The notes under the pieces were generated by a model. That model did not search any database. It saw only the letters and a program-made list of their open reading frames with translations, and was not told where the DNA came from. Position numbers and translations under genes: made by a program. This document shows, piece by piece, positions 18,818 to 29,777 of a DNA stretch of 37,380 nt. This DNA is from Thermoleophilia bacterium. Its GTDB lineage: Bacteria > Actinomycetota > Thermoleophilia > BMS3ABIN01. The stretch lies in contig JAENWV010000004.1 in NCBI GenBank assembly GCA_016650015.1, positions 1-37,380 of the forward strand. Direction: 5' to 3'. Position 1 is the first letter of the stretch; each line of letters begins with the position of its first letter.

Positions 18818-19005
18818 GGTTTTGCTTCCTTCCCAAGAATCTGTGCATTCGTCTTTCCTTGAGATAAAGATTCCCGTTTACCGTTCGGGATAATCAACCA
18901 AACAGGCAGTTGAACACAAAGTGTCCCGGGGAAGTCGTCATGCCAATGCCTGAGCATGGCGGCATAGAGGCGGGGATAGTGTAATTCACGGCCAGAATAT
19001 CGTGT

Positions 19006-19031
19006 GGGGCCGGTACTTGATATCCGGCCCC
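19006..19031. terminator. GC-rich hairpin, possible terminator
   Basis: GGGGCCGG-TACTTGATAT-CCGGCCCC; no strong U-tract, so only tentative. Confidence 0.4.
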
Positions 19032-19183
19032 GCAGTAGCATTATGTTCTGCAATTGTTAAGCTGGAGTGAGTCCGGTGTAAAAATTCTGTAAGAAGATCA
19101 TCCAGGCCAGGCGCAGGCCCGGGACAGTCTGAAGCGTCAGTTCTTCAAAGATATGCCGGATGGGATGCGGCCGGCATCGTCCT

Positions 19184-19636
19184 TCAGATGATGGCCAGCA
19201 CCTTCGCCGCCATGATTGCCGCGTTCTTCGATCCGTTGATGGCCATGCAGGCGACGGGGACGCCCGGGGGCATCTGGACGATGGAGAGCAGGGAATCCAT
19301 GCCGCCCAGATCATTTGTCTGAATCGGGACACCGATAACCGGCAGCGGAGTCAGCGAGGCGATCACTCCGGGAAGTGCGGCGGCCTTGCCGGCGCCGGCG
19401 ATGATGATCTTGATGCCGCGACCGGCGGCACCTTCGGCGTAAGCCGCCAGCTTTTTGGGGTCGTGGTGGGCGCTGATGACATTGACCTCGTGGGGAATGC
19501 CCGTTCTTTTCAGCTCATCGACGGCGGCCTGCATCACCTCGCGGTCGGACTCGCTGCCCATGACCACGCCGACCAGGGCCGATCCAAAATCCATTTCCTG
19601 CAACATGGGTTCGAGCTCTTCGATGATGTCGGGCAT
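19184..19636 (-). CDS. purE: 5-(carboxyamino)imidazole ribonucleotide mutase / AIR carboxylase (PurE family)
   Basis: ALVGVVMGSESDREVMQAAVDELKRTGIPHEVNVISAHHDPKKL...IIIAGAGKAAALPGVIASLTPLPVIGVPI...GMDSLLSIVQMPPGVPVACMAI. Confidence 0.94.
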   Translation of the reverse strand: MPDIIEELEPMLQEMDFGSALVGVVMGSESDREVMQAAVDELKRTGIPHEVNVISAHHDPKKLAAYAEGAAGRGIKIIIAGAGKAAALPGVIASLTPLPVIGVPIQTNDLGGMDSLLSIVQMPPGVPVACMAINGSKNAAIMAAKVLAII

Positions 19637-19665
19637 TCGAATCCTCCTTGATTACAATAGGTTTC

Positions 19666-19707
19666 GCGCCGCCGGTTTCGCACGGCCGGTTTCGCACGGC
19701 CGGTTTC
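19666..19707. repeat. Short tandem repeat, 3 x 14 nt (GCRCSGCCGGTTTC)
   Basis: gcgccgccggtttc gcacggccggtttc gcacggccggtttc, in the leader just upstream of purE. Confidence 0.8.
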
Positions 19708-19757
19708 GCCTGAGCCGGCATTTCTTCAGCTCATGCCGGCTTCTCTGCCCGCGCCGT

Positions 19758-21035
19758 TTATCCTTCTGTGCGCGCCGGCTCCTCGGCGATGTCTCTACGG
19801 AACTGCCTGCCATCGAAACTGACCTTGCCGACCGCATCATAGGCTTTCGCGCGCGCGCCTTTGAAAGAGCGGTCCAGTGCGCTGATCCCCAGCACCCTGC
19901 CACCGTTGGTGATCAGACGGCCGTCCTCCTCGGCAGTGCCGGCGTGGAAGACCTCGACACCCGGCAGACCGCCGTCCAGCTCCAGGCCGCCGATGACATC
20001 CCCCTTGCTGGAAGACAGCGGATAACCGGCCGAAGCCATGATGACTGTCACGCAGCACTCATCTTTCCAGTGCAGTTTATGCGCCGACAGTGTGCCGTCG
20101 GCGCAGGCCAGCATCAGCTCCACCAGATCGTTTTCCAGCCGGGGCAGGATCGCCTGGGTCTCGGGATCGCCGAAGCGGGTGTTGAATTCGAGCACCCGGG
20201 GGCCGGCGGCGGTGAGCATGAGGCCGGCATAAAGCACGCCCTTGAACTCGATGCCCCGCCGGGCCAGCTCGGCCACCGTCGGCCGGTGCACCATATCGAT
20301 AATCTCGTCAACCAGCTGGGACGGCACCCTCGGCACCGGGCTGTAACAGCCCATGCCACCGGTGTTGGGCCCATGGTCGCCTTCATAAATACGCTTGTAA
20401 TCCTGGGCCGGCTCCAGCGGCAGGATCGTCTCGCCGTCGCAAAGCGCCAGCACCGAGCATTCGTGGCCGACCAGACACTCTTCCACCAGCACATCGAGTC
20501 CGGCGTCACCGAAGGAACGGTCGATGAAACAGGTGCGCATAGCGTCTTCCGCTTCAGCCATGGCCTCGGCGATGATGACGCCCTTGCCCGCGGCCAGACC
20601 GTTGGCCTTGACCACGACCGGGTAGGTAATGGCCGAGAGATGCGCCATCGCCCTTTGGTATTCGATGAAACGGGCGTAGCCCGCGGTGGGGACCCCGGCC
20701 GCGATCATGACTTCCTTGGCGAAGCCTTTGCTCCCCTCGAGCATCGCCGCCTCACGACCAGGGCCGAAGACCTTGTAGCCAGCGTCGCGGAGCGTGTCGC
20801 CGAGCCCCGCGCAGAGCGGCGCCTCGGGACCGATCACCACCAGGCCGGGATCGAGCCGCTTGGCCAGGCCGAGGAGGCCGGGGATATCAGAATCAGAAAT
20901 CGAATGGCAGATCGCCTGGTGGGCGATACCGGCGTTGCCGGGAGCACAGTGGACCTCCGCGACCAGGCTGCTCACGAGAGTCTTCCTGACTATGGCGTGC
21001 TCCCTGCCGCCTGAACCGATTACCAGAACTTTCAA
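19758..21035 (-). CDS. purD: Phosphoribosylamine-glycine ligase
   Basis: MKVLVIGSGGREHAIV...VVIGPEAPLCAGLGD...KANGLAAGKGVIIA...GPNTGGMGCYSPVP...FNTRFGDPETQ. Confidence 0.97.
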   Translation of the reverse strand: MKVLVIGSGGREHAIVRKTLVSSLVAEVHCAPGNAGIAHQAICHSISDSDIPGLLGLAKRLDPGLVVIGPEAPLCAGLGDTLRDAGYKVFGPGREAAMLEGSKGFAKEVMIAAGVPTAGYARFIEYQRAMAHLSAITYPVVVKANGLAAGKGVIIAEAMAEAEDAMRTCFIDRSFGDAGLDVLVEECLVGHECSVLALCDGETILPLEPAQDYKRIYEGDHGPNTGGMGCYSPVPRVPSQLVDEIIDMVHRPTVAELARRGIEFKGVLYAGLMLTAAGPRVLEFNTRFGDPETQAILPRLENDLVELMLACADGTLSAHKLHWKDECCVTVIMASAGYPLSSSKGDVIGGLELDGGLPGVEVFHAGTAEEDGRLITNGGRVLGISALDRSFKGARAKAYDAVGKVSFDGRQFRRDIAEEPARTEG

Positions 21036-21180
21036 ATTAACCCCTTTCCAGCGCTATTCTATCCTGCCAGAAGAAAGCGCTCAAGGCTCCCTGATTCTTT
21101 GCTTATCACCGACGCTGCCTGCCATGACTCCCGGCTCGTGCTAATATACAAATTCACTAATCAGAGGAAGGCTGTTCAGA

Positions 21181-22277
21181 TGAAACTGGGAATCATAGGA
21201 CTGCCTAACGCGGGCAAGACCACCATCTTCAACGCTCTCACCGGGCAGGAGCTGGAGGCAGCCCCCTACCCGAACCCCATCGGCACCGAACACCACGTGG
21301 GCGTGATCAAGGTGCCCGACGTGCGCATCGACCGGCTCTCGGAGATCTTCAAGCCGAAAAAAACGACTTACGCCGACGTGCAATGCGTTGATATCACCGG
21401 CATCAGCCGCGGCATCTCCGGCAGCAAGCAGAAGACGGCGGTCTTCAACGAATTATGGGAATGCGACGCCGTCATCCATGTGGTGCGGGCCTTCGAGGAC
21501 GATGGCATCGTCCACCCCGATGGCAAGGTAGACCCCGTTCGCGACGCTGCCGCCCTTGAGCTGGAGCTGGTCTTCCATGACCTGGAGCTGGTGGAAACAC
21601 GGCTTGAGCGCATCGCCAATTCTATGAAGAAAGGCATCGGCGACGGCCTCGAGGCCGAACGCGATGTGCTGCGGAAGTGCCTGGCTCTGCTGGAGGAGGA
21701 AAAGCCACTCAGAAACCTCTCCCTGTCGGACAAGGAGCGGGAAGCAATCGGCTCGTTGATGTTTGCGTCGCTGAAACCGGAGCTGGTCGTGCTGAACGTA
21801 GGCGAGGATGACATCGGCTCGGAAAAGACCGTAGCGGCAGTCGCGGCGCTGGAAGAATTCTACGCGGGCAAGGACGCCCTGGTCTTCTCGCTCTCCGGCA
21901 AGATCGAAACCGAACTCTCACAACTTGAAGCCGAAGACGCCGCCGCCTTTCTCGAAGACCTGGGCATCGAGGAACCCGCCATGAACCGGATCATCCGCGA
22001 AGCTTACCGGCTCCTCGGGCTGATCTCCTTTTTAACGGCGGGAGAGGATGAGGTCCGGGCCTGGACCATCCGCAAGGGAACGGTGGCCGTAAAGGCGGCG
22101 GGGAAGATCCACTCGGATATCGAACGCGGTTTCATCCGGGCCGAGACGATCAGCTACGATGACTTCATAGCCGCCGGCTCTATGGCCAAGGCCAAGGATC
22201 TGGGAACGCTGCGGCTGGAGGGTAAGGAGTACGAGTTTCAGGACGGCGATATCGTCAACTTCCGGTTCAACGTCTAA
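21181..22277 (+). CDS. ychF: YchF/OLA1-family redox-regulated GTPase/ATPase
   Basis: MKLGIIGLPNAGKTTIFNALTGQ...AAPYPNPIGTEHHVGVIKVPD...FLTAGEDEVRAWTIRKGTVAVKAAGKIHSDIERGFIRAETISYDDF. Confidence 0.92.
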
Positions 22278-22326
22278 AGTATAAAACTACGCGGACGGGG
22301 GGCGGGCTCGCGATAAATCCCGGTTC

Positions 22327-22509
22327 CTAAATATCGCCTCGGCGGAACTTGTCCTGGATACTGCGGCTCTTCTGAGACATGAATTTATTGACGAAGTCAT
22401 TAGCCTCCTGAAGCCATTCCAGTTTTTGTTTCGGGGTCAGGCTCGCGTGTTTGCGGATTTGCTCCCTTGTCACTATATAGGTATAACCTCTGGGCACTGG
22501 TTCTGACAC
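22327..22509 (-). CDS. Small hypothetical protein, possible partner of the adjacent nucleotidyltransferase
   Basis: 60-aa ORF immediately downstream of the nucleotidyltransferase ORF (3-nt gap): SLTPKQKLEWLQEANDFVNKFMS. Confidence 0.6.
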   Translation of the reverse strand: MSEPVPRGYTYIVTREQIRKHASLTPKQKLEWLQEANDFVNKFMSQKSRSIQDKFRRGDI

Positions 22510-22512
22510 GGT

Positions 22513-23049
22513 TTATTCTCCCTCTTCCGCTTCCGCTTTCTTCAACGATTCCACGTCCGCAATGTCTTGCTTCCTGCCGATTGCCTGTTTTAGCTCAATC
22601 AAATGCGGAAGTGAAATGAGGCTGATTTTAATATCATCGGCCTGCAGTTCAACTCTCGCCGCGTACATCTCCCCGAAGTCCAGCGGTGGTTCCAGTACGA
22701 TGTCAACTTCGCGATAAGGGGCCTCACTCCCGACGCTTTGAAAGGTCAATGCCTCGAGATGTTTTTCTTCCCGCCAGCGGCTCCGCTCTTCCGGATCAGC
22801 GAGGCTGTGTGGATCAAGCGGCAGAGAGAGTTTCAAGCCTGCCTCTTCCAGGGCGTCCAACAGGGCGTCAACATTTTCTGCAGTGAGATCCACCGCAATG
22901 TCCAGGTCCGCAGTCATCCGGGGAACGCCATGCAGATTAACCGCCACGCCACCCATGATAAGGTAACGAACCCCATATTTCTGCATTGACCTCAGGATTT
23001 TTTCGTAGAACAATTGAGCCGTTCTCCCCGCTGCTTTATTTTGATGCAA
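22513..23049 (-). CDS. Nucleotidyltransferase-fold protein (AbiEii/MNT-like)
   Basis: YLIMGGVAVNLHGVPRMTADLDIAVDLTAENVDALLDALEEAG: GG-V-x8-TxDxD nucleotidyltransferase signature. Start uncertain (TTG 23049 or ATG about 22988). Confidence 0.75.
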   Translation of the reverse strand: MHQNKAAGRTAQLFYEKILRSMQKYGVRYLIMGGVAVNLHGVPRMTADLDIAVDLTAENVDALLDALEEAGLKLSLPLDPHSLADPEERSRWREEKHLEALTFQSVGSEAPYREVDIVLEPPLDFGEMYAARVELQADDIKISLISLPHLIELKQAIGRKQDIADVESLKKAEAEEGE

Positions 23050-23054
23050 CCATT

Positions 23055-24563
23055 CTACAACACGCCCTCTTGTTCTTCCTCGTCCGCCTTCACCTTCAAC
23101 ATCAGCGACGGGATTATCGCCAGGGCGCACATGATTGCCGCGACGATGAAGAAGCGGTGCAGCACAATCAGGATAGCGTCCATGCTGCGCTGTTCCACGA
23201 CCGCGCGCATGCGCTCCATCTGCTCGGCGAAACTCTGCTGCCTTTGAAGCAGCGGCAGACCCTCCAGGTCGAGCGAGCTCTCGAAGGTATAGATTCCCCA
23301 GCCGCCCAGTGCCGCCAGACCCACCATCATCCCCGTGGTCTTGGCAACGATATGGATCGCCGAGCCCAGCGCCAGCCGTGTCCGTGAAACCGAACCCACA
23401 ACCGCCGCCGCCAGCGCGGGGCTATTGAGGCCGAAGCCGAAGCCGGCGATCATCAGGTCGCGGGTCTGAATCGAACTCGAGACATGCTCCGGCCAGCGGC
23501 TGACCAGAAACATACCGACAGCCGCCATGGCAAAGCCCGCGGCGGCGGTCCAGCGATGGCTGATGCGGTTCACCAGCAGACCGCCGATGACGGCGCCGAT
23601 GGGGATCATCACAGTCATGCGGATAACCAGCAGGCCACCTTCGATGGGCGTCGCCGAGACCGTCGTATAGGCGAACATCGGCACCTGCACCAGCGCCGTG
23701 ATCATCGCCACGCCTTCAAACAGGTTGGCCAGGTTGGCCGCCGAGAAGGTCACGTTTTTAAACATGCTCAGCCGCAATGTCGGATGCTCCTGGTTTCGCT
23801 CCACCCAGACGAACGCCGCCAGCAGGGCTACACCGGCAGCCAGCATCGGGAACACGAACTGGTTCCAGCCCATGGTGCGCTGGCCGGAAAGCCCCACCGT
23901 GACCATGGTGAGAAACATGGCCAGCAACACCGCGCCCCGGTAATCGATATAAGCCCGCCGCCGTGGCCAGCTGGGCACCATGAAATGGACGACGGCGATC
24001 ACCGCCAAGCCCAGAGGGACGTTGATCCAGAAGATGCCGCGCCAGCCGATGGGTTCGGCGACCAGGGCGCCATATAGCGGGCCGATGACGCCGCCAGCCT
24101 CGCCGGCCGATACCAGTATGCCGATGGCCAGCCCCTGCATCTTGCGGCTGAAACCGAGCCCGACCATTCCCATGGCGATGGGCACAATGGCGCCGCCGCC
24201 CACGGCCTGGATCGCCCGGAAAAACGCCAGCCATTTGAGCGTGGGCGCCAGGGCGCACATGATCGATCCAGCGATGAAGATGAGGATGGAGACATTGAAG
24301 AGCAGGCGGTGTCCCAGCAGGTCAGCGATGCGCCCCATAACCGGCATGACAACCGTGTAGCCAACCAGGTAAGCGGTGATGATCCAGCCGGCCCGTTCCA
24401 CGGCCGAAGGCGAAAAAGCGCCCTCGTAATCCTTGATGATGGTCGGCAGGAGAGCCGAGACCGCGGTCTGGTCCAGGGCCGCCAGGAAGATGCCAAAGCA
24501 GATGACGGCCAGCGCCACCCAGGCACTCTTTTTGCTCATGGTCCCACCCGGAGCTTCCAGCAC
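23055..24563 (-). CDS. MFS transporter (DHA2-like drug/proton antiporter family)
   Basis: WVALAVICFGIFLAALDQTAVSALLPTI...GRIADLLGHRLLFNVSILIFIAGSIMCA; multiple TM segments. Confidence 0.92.
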   Translation of the reverse strand: MLEAPGGTMSKKSAWVALAVICFGIFLAALDQTAVSALLPTIIKDYEGAFSPSAVERAGWIITAYLVGYTVVMPVMGRIADLLGHRLLFNVSILIFIAGSIMCALAPTLKWLAFFRAIQAVGGGAIVPIAMGMVGLGFSRKMQGLAIGILVSAGEAGGVIGPLYGALVAEPIGWRGIFWINVPLGLAVIAVVHFMVPSWPRRRAYIDYRGAVLLAMFLTMVTVGLSGQRTMGWNQFVFPMLAAGVALLAAFVWVERNQEHPTLRLSMFKNVTFSAANLANLFEGVAMITALVQVPMFAYTTVSATPIEGGLLVIRMTVMIPIGAVIGGLLVNRISHRWTAAAGFAMAAVGMFLVSRWPEHVSSSIQTRDLMIAGFGFGLNSPALAAAVVGSVSRTRLALGSAIHIVAKTTGMMVGLAALGGWGIYTFESSLDLEGLPLLQRQQSFAEQMERMRAVVEQRSMDAILIVLHRFFIVAAIMCALAIIPSLMLKVKADEEEQEGVL

Positions 24564-24609
24564 ACTGCCTCCCGCCGGCCGCTCCCCGATTTACGGGTCG
24601 CCGGCCGTC

Positions 24610-25923
<1,314 letters not shown>

Positions 25924-26027
25924 TTATAGTCTTGCTGCTTGGCTTCATCCTGCTGAATGTCATTCTGAGCTAAGCGAAGGATCTCGGGATTATTCGACGC
26001 TCCGCGTCTCAGATTGACTGACATCGA

Positions 26028-27437
26028 TTACAGTCTGTTCGTCGCCGAACGCGCTGCGATCACACCCGAGGCCGAAGCCTGAACCAGCCCGCGGGTGACG
26101 CCGGCTCCGTCGCCGACAGCGTACAGGTTATGCACCTTTGTTTCCAGTTCCTTGCTTAGCTCGAGCCGCGCCGAGTAGAACTTCACCTCGACGCCATAGA
26201 GCAGCGTTTCGCGTGAGTTGACCCCTGACACCAGCTCATCCATGGTCTCGAGCATGTCGAGGATGTCGCGCAGGTGGCGGTACGGTAACACAAACGAAAG
26301 GTCGCCCGGAGTGCATTTGACGAGTGTCGGCTTGATAGTGCTGCGCGCCAGCCGTTCCGGCGTGGTGCGCTGGCCGATCTGCAGGTCGCCCAGCCGCTGG
26401 ATGATGATGTCCTCGCCCAGCAGGTTCGCCAGCCTGGCGATGGACATGCCGTAGGCGATCGGCTCCTTGAAGGGCTCGGTGAACCGGGTGCTGACCAGGA
26501 GCGCGAAATTTGTGTAGCCGGAATGGCGGTCACTATAGCTGTGGCCGTTGACGGTGACGACATCACCGTAGGCTTCCCGCGAGACATAGCCATCGGGGTT
26601 CATGCAGAAGGTGCGAACCTCGTCCTCGAAACTTTTTGAGAAGTACTTCAGCTTGGACTCATAGAGGACGCTGGTGAGCGGTTCCATGACGATGGCCGGC
26701 ACCTCGACGCGCAGACCGATATCGACGGCGTTGTTGACCATGTTCAGCTCCAGGTTGTGCGCCTGCTCGACCATCCACGACGCACCCTCGCGCCCGGGAG
26801 CAACGATGACCACCTTCGCCTTGATGACCTGTCCGTCCTTGAGTTCGACGCCGGCCGCCTTGCCCTTTTCCACCAGGATATTCTCGACAACAGTACGCGT
26901 GGCGACATCCACCTTGCCGTCGATGTCATCCCGCATCGCCTGCAGCACCTGCGGACAGCGGTCGGTGCCCATGTGGCGGATGGGAGCGTCCACCAGCCGC
27001 AACCCCACCTGCATGGCGCGCTGGCGGATCTCCTCGACCTTGTCGTGGTCGGTGCCATGGACGCGCTCAGGGGCGCCATATTCGACCCAGAGCCGGTCAA
27101 CATAGGAGATGAGCTTTTTCAGGCCGGCGCGGCCGACATACTCGGTAAGCCAGCCACCGACCTCGGGGGAAAGAGTCAGTTTGCCATCGCTGAAAGCGCC
27201 GGCGCCGCCCCAGCCACAGGTGATGGAACAGGGCCGGCAGCCGATCTCGCAGCCCACCGGCTGCACGCCCCGCGCCGGGCACTTGCGCTTCTCCATGCCG
27301 AAGCCCTTCTCGATGAGAAGCACACTCCAGCTGTTCTTGCGGGTCAGCTCGAGGGCGGCAAAGATACCGGCCGGCCCGGCGCCGACGATTATGGCGTCAT
27401 AGCTGGATTTGGCGATTTTTTTCGGACGAGGAGTCAC
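26028..27437 (-). CDS. FAD-dependent dehydrogenase (NAD(P)/FAD-binding, COG2509-like)
   Basis: YDAIIVGAGPAGIFAALEL Rossmann motif; CPARGVQPVGCEIGCRPCSITCGWGGAGAFSDGKLTLSPEVGG; C-terminal LYAVGDGAGVTRGLVQASASGVIAA. Confidence 0.9.
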   Translation of the reverse strand: MTPRPKKIAKSSYDAIIVGAGPAGIFAALELTRKNSWSVLLIEKGFGMEKRKCPARGVQPVGCEIGCRPCSITCGWGGAGAFSDGKLTLSPEVGGWLTEYVGRAGLKKLISYVDRLWVEYGAPERVHGTDHDKVEEIRQRAMQVGLRLVDAPIRHMGTDRCPQVLQAMRDDIDGKVDVATRTVVENILVEKGKAAGVELKDGQVIKAKVVIVAPGREGASWMVEQAHNLELNMVNNAVDIGLRVEVPAIVMEPLTSVLYESKLKYFSKSFEDEVRTFCMNPDGYVSREAYGDVVTVNGHSYSDRHSGYTNFALLVSTRFTEPFKEPIAYGMSIARLANLLGEDIIIQRLGDLQIGQRTTPERLARSTIKPTLVKCTPGDLSFVLPYRHLRDILDMLETMDELVSGVNSRETLLYGVEVKFYSARLELSKELETKVHNLYAVGDGAGVTRGLVQASASGVIAARSATNRL

Positions 27438-27524
27438 GCTCGTATTCTAAAGGATAAAAAAACCAAGGGATACCAGGCTCAGATTTTCCCTGCGGAAAAT
27501 TGGTGACCCTCTGCCGGACTCCCG

Positions 27525-27812
27525 TTATCCCTTGAGATCAGAGATCAGCTCGTCGATAGACACAGCCGGCATCGTCTGCATCTGCACCGAACCGCGCGAG
27601 CCGATCTCCACCGACATCCTGACGATGCTGTCGTTGTCCGGCGCCTCGAGGATGTTGATGAAATCGTACTGTCCCAGCAGCGCGTACTGGGCCAGGATCT
27701 TGACCCCCATCGCCTCCAGGTCCTTGTTCACTTCCTTGATCCGCTCGGGATTCTTCTTGATCGTCTTGCTGCCCTCTTCGGTGAGCTTGCTCAGCGCTAC
27801 ATAAACTGGCAT
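27525..27812 (-). CDS. GYD domain protein
   Basis: MPVYVALSKLTEEGSKTIKKNPERIKEVNKDLEAMGVKILAQYALLGQYDFINILEAPDNDSIVRMSVEIGSRGSVQMQTMPA. Confidence 0.9.
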   Translation of the reverse strand: MPVYVALSKLTEEGSKTIKKNPERIKEVNKDLEAMGVKILAQYALLGQYDFINILEAPDNDSIVRMSVEIGSRGSVQMQTMPAVSIDELISDLKG

Positions 27813-27968
27813 TGCCACTCCCTTCGTGTACCGTCTGTAGGGACAAATGTCACTCGACAGACCCGATTTGAATGTGACAGTATGATTACCCGGTGAAAGG
27901 ATTTATTAATCTGTTTCTATCACCAGCTTAAGCATGCGGCCAGAACTCATACCTGACCCGAGGCTGAA

Positions 27969-29777
27969 ATGGCACTATCAAGACGAAGGTTTTTAAGGCT
28001 CGGTTCTGTGGCCGGGGCAGGGATGTTGCTGCCCTGGCAGTTCAGCCTGGGCTGCGGAGATGAGACCGCGCCAACCAGGGAGACCGCGCCGATGAACTAC
28101 CGGCTTCCAGCCGAGATCGACAGGTTCATCGATCCGCTCCCGCGGCCGCCGGTGCTGGCTCCCGACACCAGCGCACACGAGGGCAGCGACTATTACGAGA
28201 TCACCCTTGCCCAGTTCACCCAACAGCTCCATAGCCAGCTGCCGCCAACACCGGTGTGGGGTTATTCCGGAAGTTACCCGGGGCCGACTATCGAAGCCCG
28301 CCGCGGCAGGCCGGTGCGAATCAAGTGGTTAAATGACGGCCTCCCCACAACACATCTTCTGCATGATTCAATCGATACGACGATATACCGGGGAATGGCT
28401 CTTCCCGAGGTCCGCACGATTGCGCATCTGCACGGTGGGCCGACACCACCGCTGTATGATGGCCTGCCCGGCGCCTGGTCCACCCCGGGCGCGACGCTTA
28501 CCGGACCGGAATACCATGCGGGCGATTTCATCTATGCCAACGACATTCGCGCCTGCGCCCTCTGGTATCACGACCATGCCATGGGCATAACCCGCCTTAA
28601 TGTATACGCTGGGCTTGCCGGTTTTTATATCGTTCGCGACGATATCGAAGGAGGGCTCGGACTGCCGTCAGGTGACTACGAAGTCCCGATAGTCATCCAG
28701 GATCGGAGTTTTAATTTCGACGGCACCCTGTTCTACCCGACCGTGGGCATGACGACTGTCCACCCTGTCTGGAACATGGAATTTTTCGGCGATACGCCGG
28801 TAGTCAACGGCAAGGCTTTCCCTTACCTGGACGTAGAACCCCGGCGCTACCGCCTCCGTCTGCTAAACGGGTCCCAGTCCCGCTTTTATAACCTCTGGTT
28901 CGATGACGCGGGCGAGCCTCTCCTGTTTTCCGTCATCGGGTCGGACGGTGGCCTGCTGCCCGCCCCGGCCCATACAGACAAGCTGTTGCTGGCGCCGGCA
29001 GAGCGAGCCGATGTCATCCTCGACTTCTCAAACCTGCCCGCGGATACCGTCATCACCCTGAAGAACGATGCGCCCGCACCCTATCCGATGGGTGGAGCCA
29101 AGGCGCTCCCTGAGATCATGCAGTTCCGGGTGCGGGAGGCGTTCTCCGGAGATGACCTGTCGGCCCCGGCCGCCCGGCTGTCCTTGCCGGCCATCGAGAC
29201 CCTCTCAGCCACACCCGGCTCGCCGGCGAGGGAAATCGTTCTGGTTGAAAATCTCGACGCCAACGCCATTATGAGCCACGACGGAGGGGATCTGAGCGGT
29301 ATGGGTGACATGGGCGGCATGAGCGGCGCGCGCATGGGCATCACCGAGTTGCTGATCAACAGCAAACACTATAGTGACCCGGTCGATGAGAAGCCGTCGG
29401 CAGGAACCACAGAGGTATGGCAGTTCATCAACGCCACGCCCGATACTCATCCGTTCCACATCCACCTGGTGCAGTTCCAGATCCTTAACCGCCAGCCACT
29501 CGATATCGCGGGCTACTGGACGCTTTGGGAGGCATGGCGAACCGGGTCCGGACCCAAACCTGTCCTCTCCGATTACTTTGCCGGCCCCCCCGCGCCGCCG
29601 GCGCCCGAAGAATCCGGCTGGAAAGACACGGCCCGCGCCATGCCGGGAGAGGTACTGCGGATCATAGCCCGATTCACCGTGCCGGCGGGTACTAAACTGC
29701 CGGCCCGGTATGTCTACCACTGCCACATCCTCGAGCATGAAGACAACGAGATGATGCGGCCATTCGAGGTCGTGTGA
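27969..29777 (+). CDS. Multicopper oxidase (CotA/bilirubin-oxidase-like), Tat-type signal
   Basis: SRRRFLRLGSVAGAG signal; copper ligand motifs HLHGG, WYHDHAMGITR, HPFHIHLVQFQIL, HCHILEHEDNEMM. Confidence 0.95.
   Translation: MALSRRRFLRLGSVAGAGMLLPWQFSLGCGDETAPTRETAPMNYRLPAEIDRFIDPLPRPPVLAPDTSAHEGSDYYEITLAQFTQQLHSQLPPTPVWGYSGSYPGPTIEARRGRPVRIKWLNDGLPTTHLLHDSIDTTIYRGMALPEVRTIAHLHGGPTPPLYDGLPGAWSTPGATLTGPEYHAGDFIYANDIRACALWYHDHAMGITRLNVYAGLAGFYIVRDDIEGGLGLPSGDYEVPIVIQDRSFNFDGTLFYPTVGMTTVHPVWNMEFFGDTPVVNGKAFPYLDVEPRRYRLRLLNGSQSRFYNLWFDDAGEPLLFSVIGSDGGLLPAPAHTDKLLLAPAERADVILDFSNLPADTVITLKNDAPAPYPMGGAKALPEIMQFRVREAFSGDDLSAPAARLSLPAIETLSATPGSPAREIVLVENLDANAIMSHDGGDLSGMGDMGGMSGARMGITELLINSKHYSDPVDEKPSAGTTEVWQFINATPDTHPFHIHLVQFQILNRQPLDIAGYWTLWEAWRTGSGPKPVLSDYFAGPPAPPAPEESGWKDTARAMPGEVLRIIARFTVPAGTKLPARYVYHCHILEHEDNEMMRPFEVV

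Noticed and set aside
19455-21014. 519-aa plus-strand ORF
   Set aside because: Antisense to purE/purD; shadow ORF.
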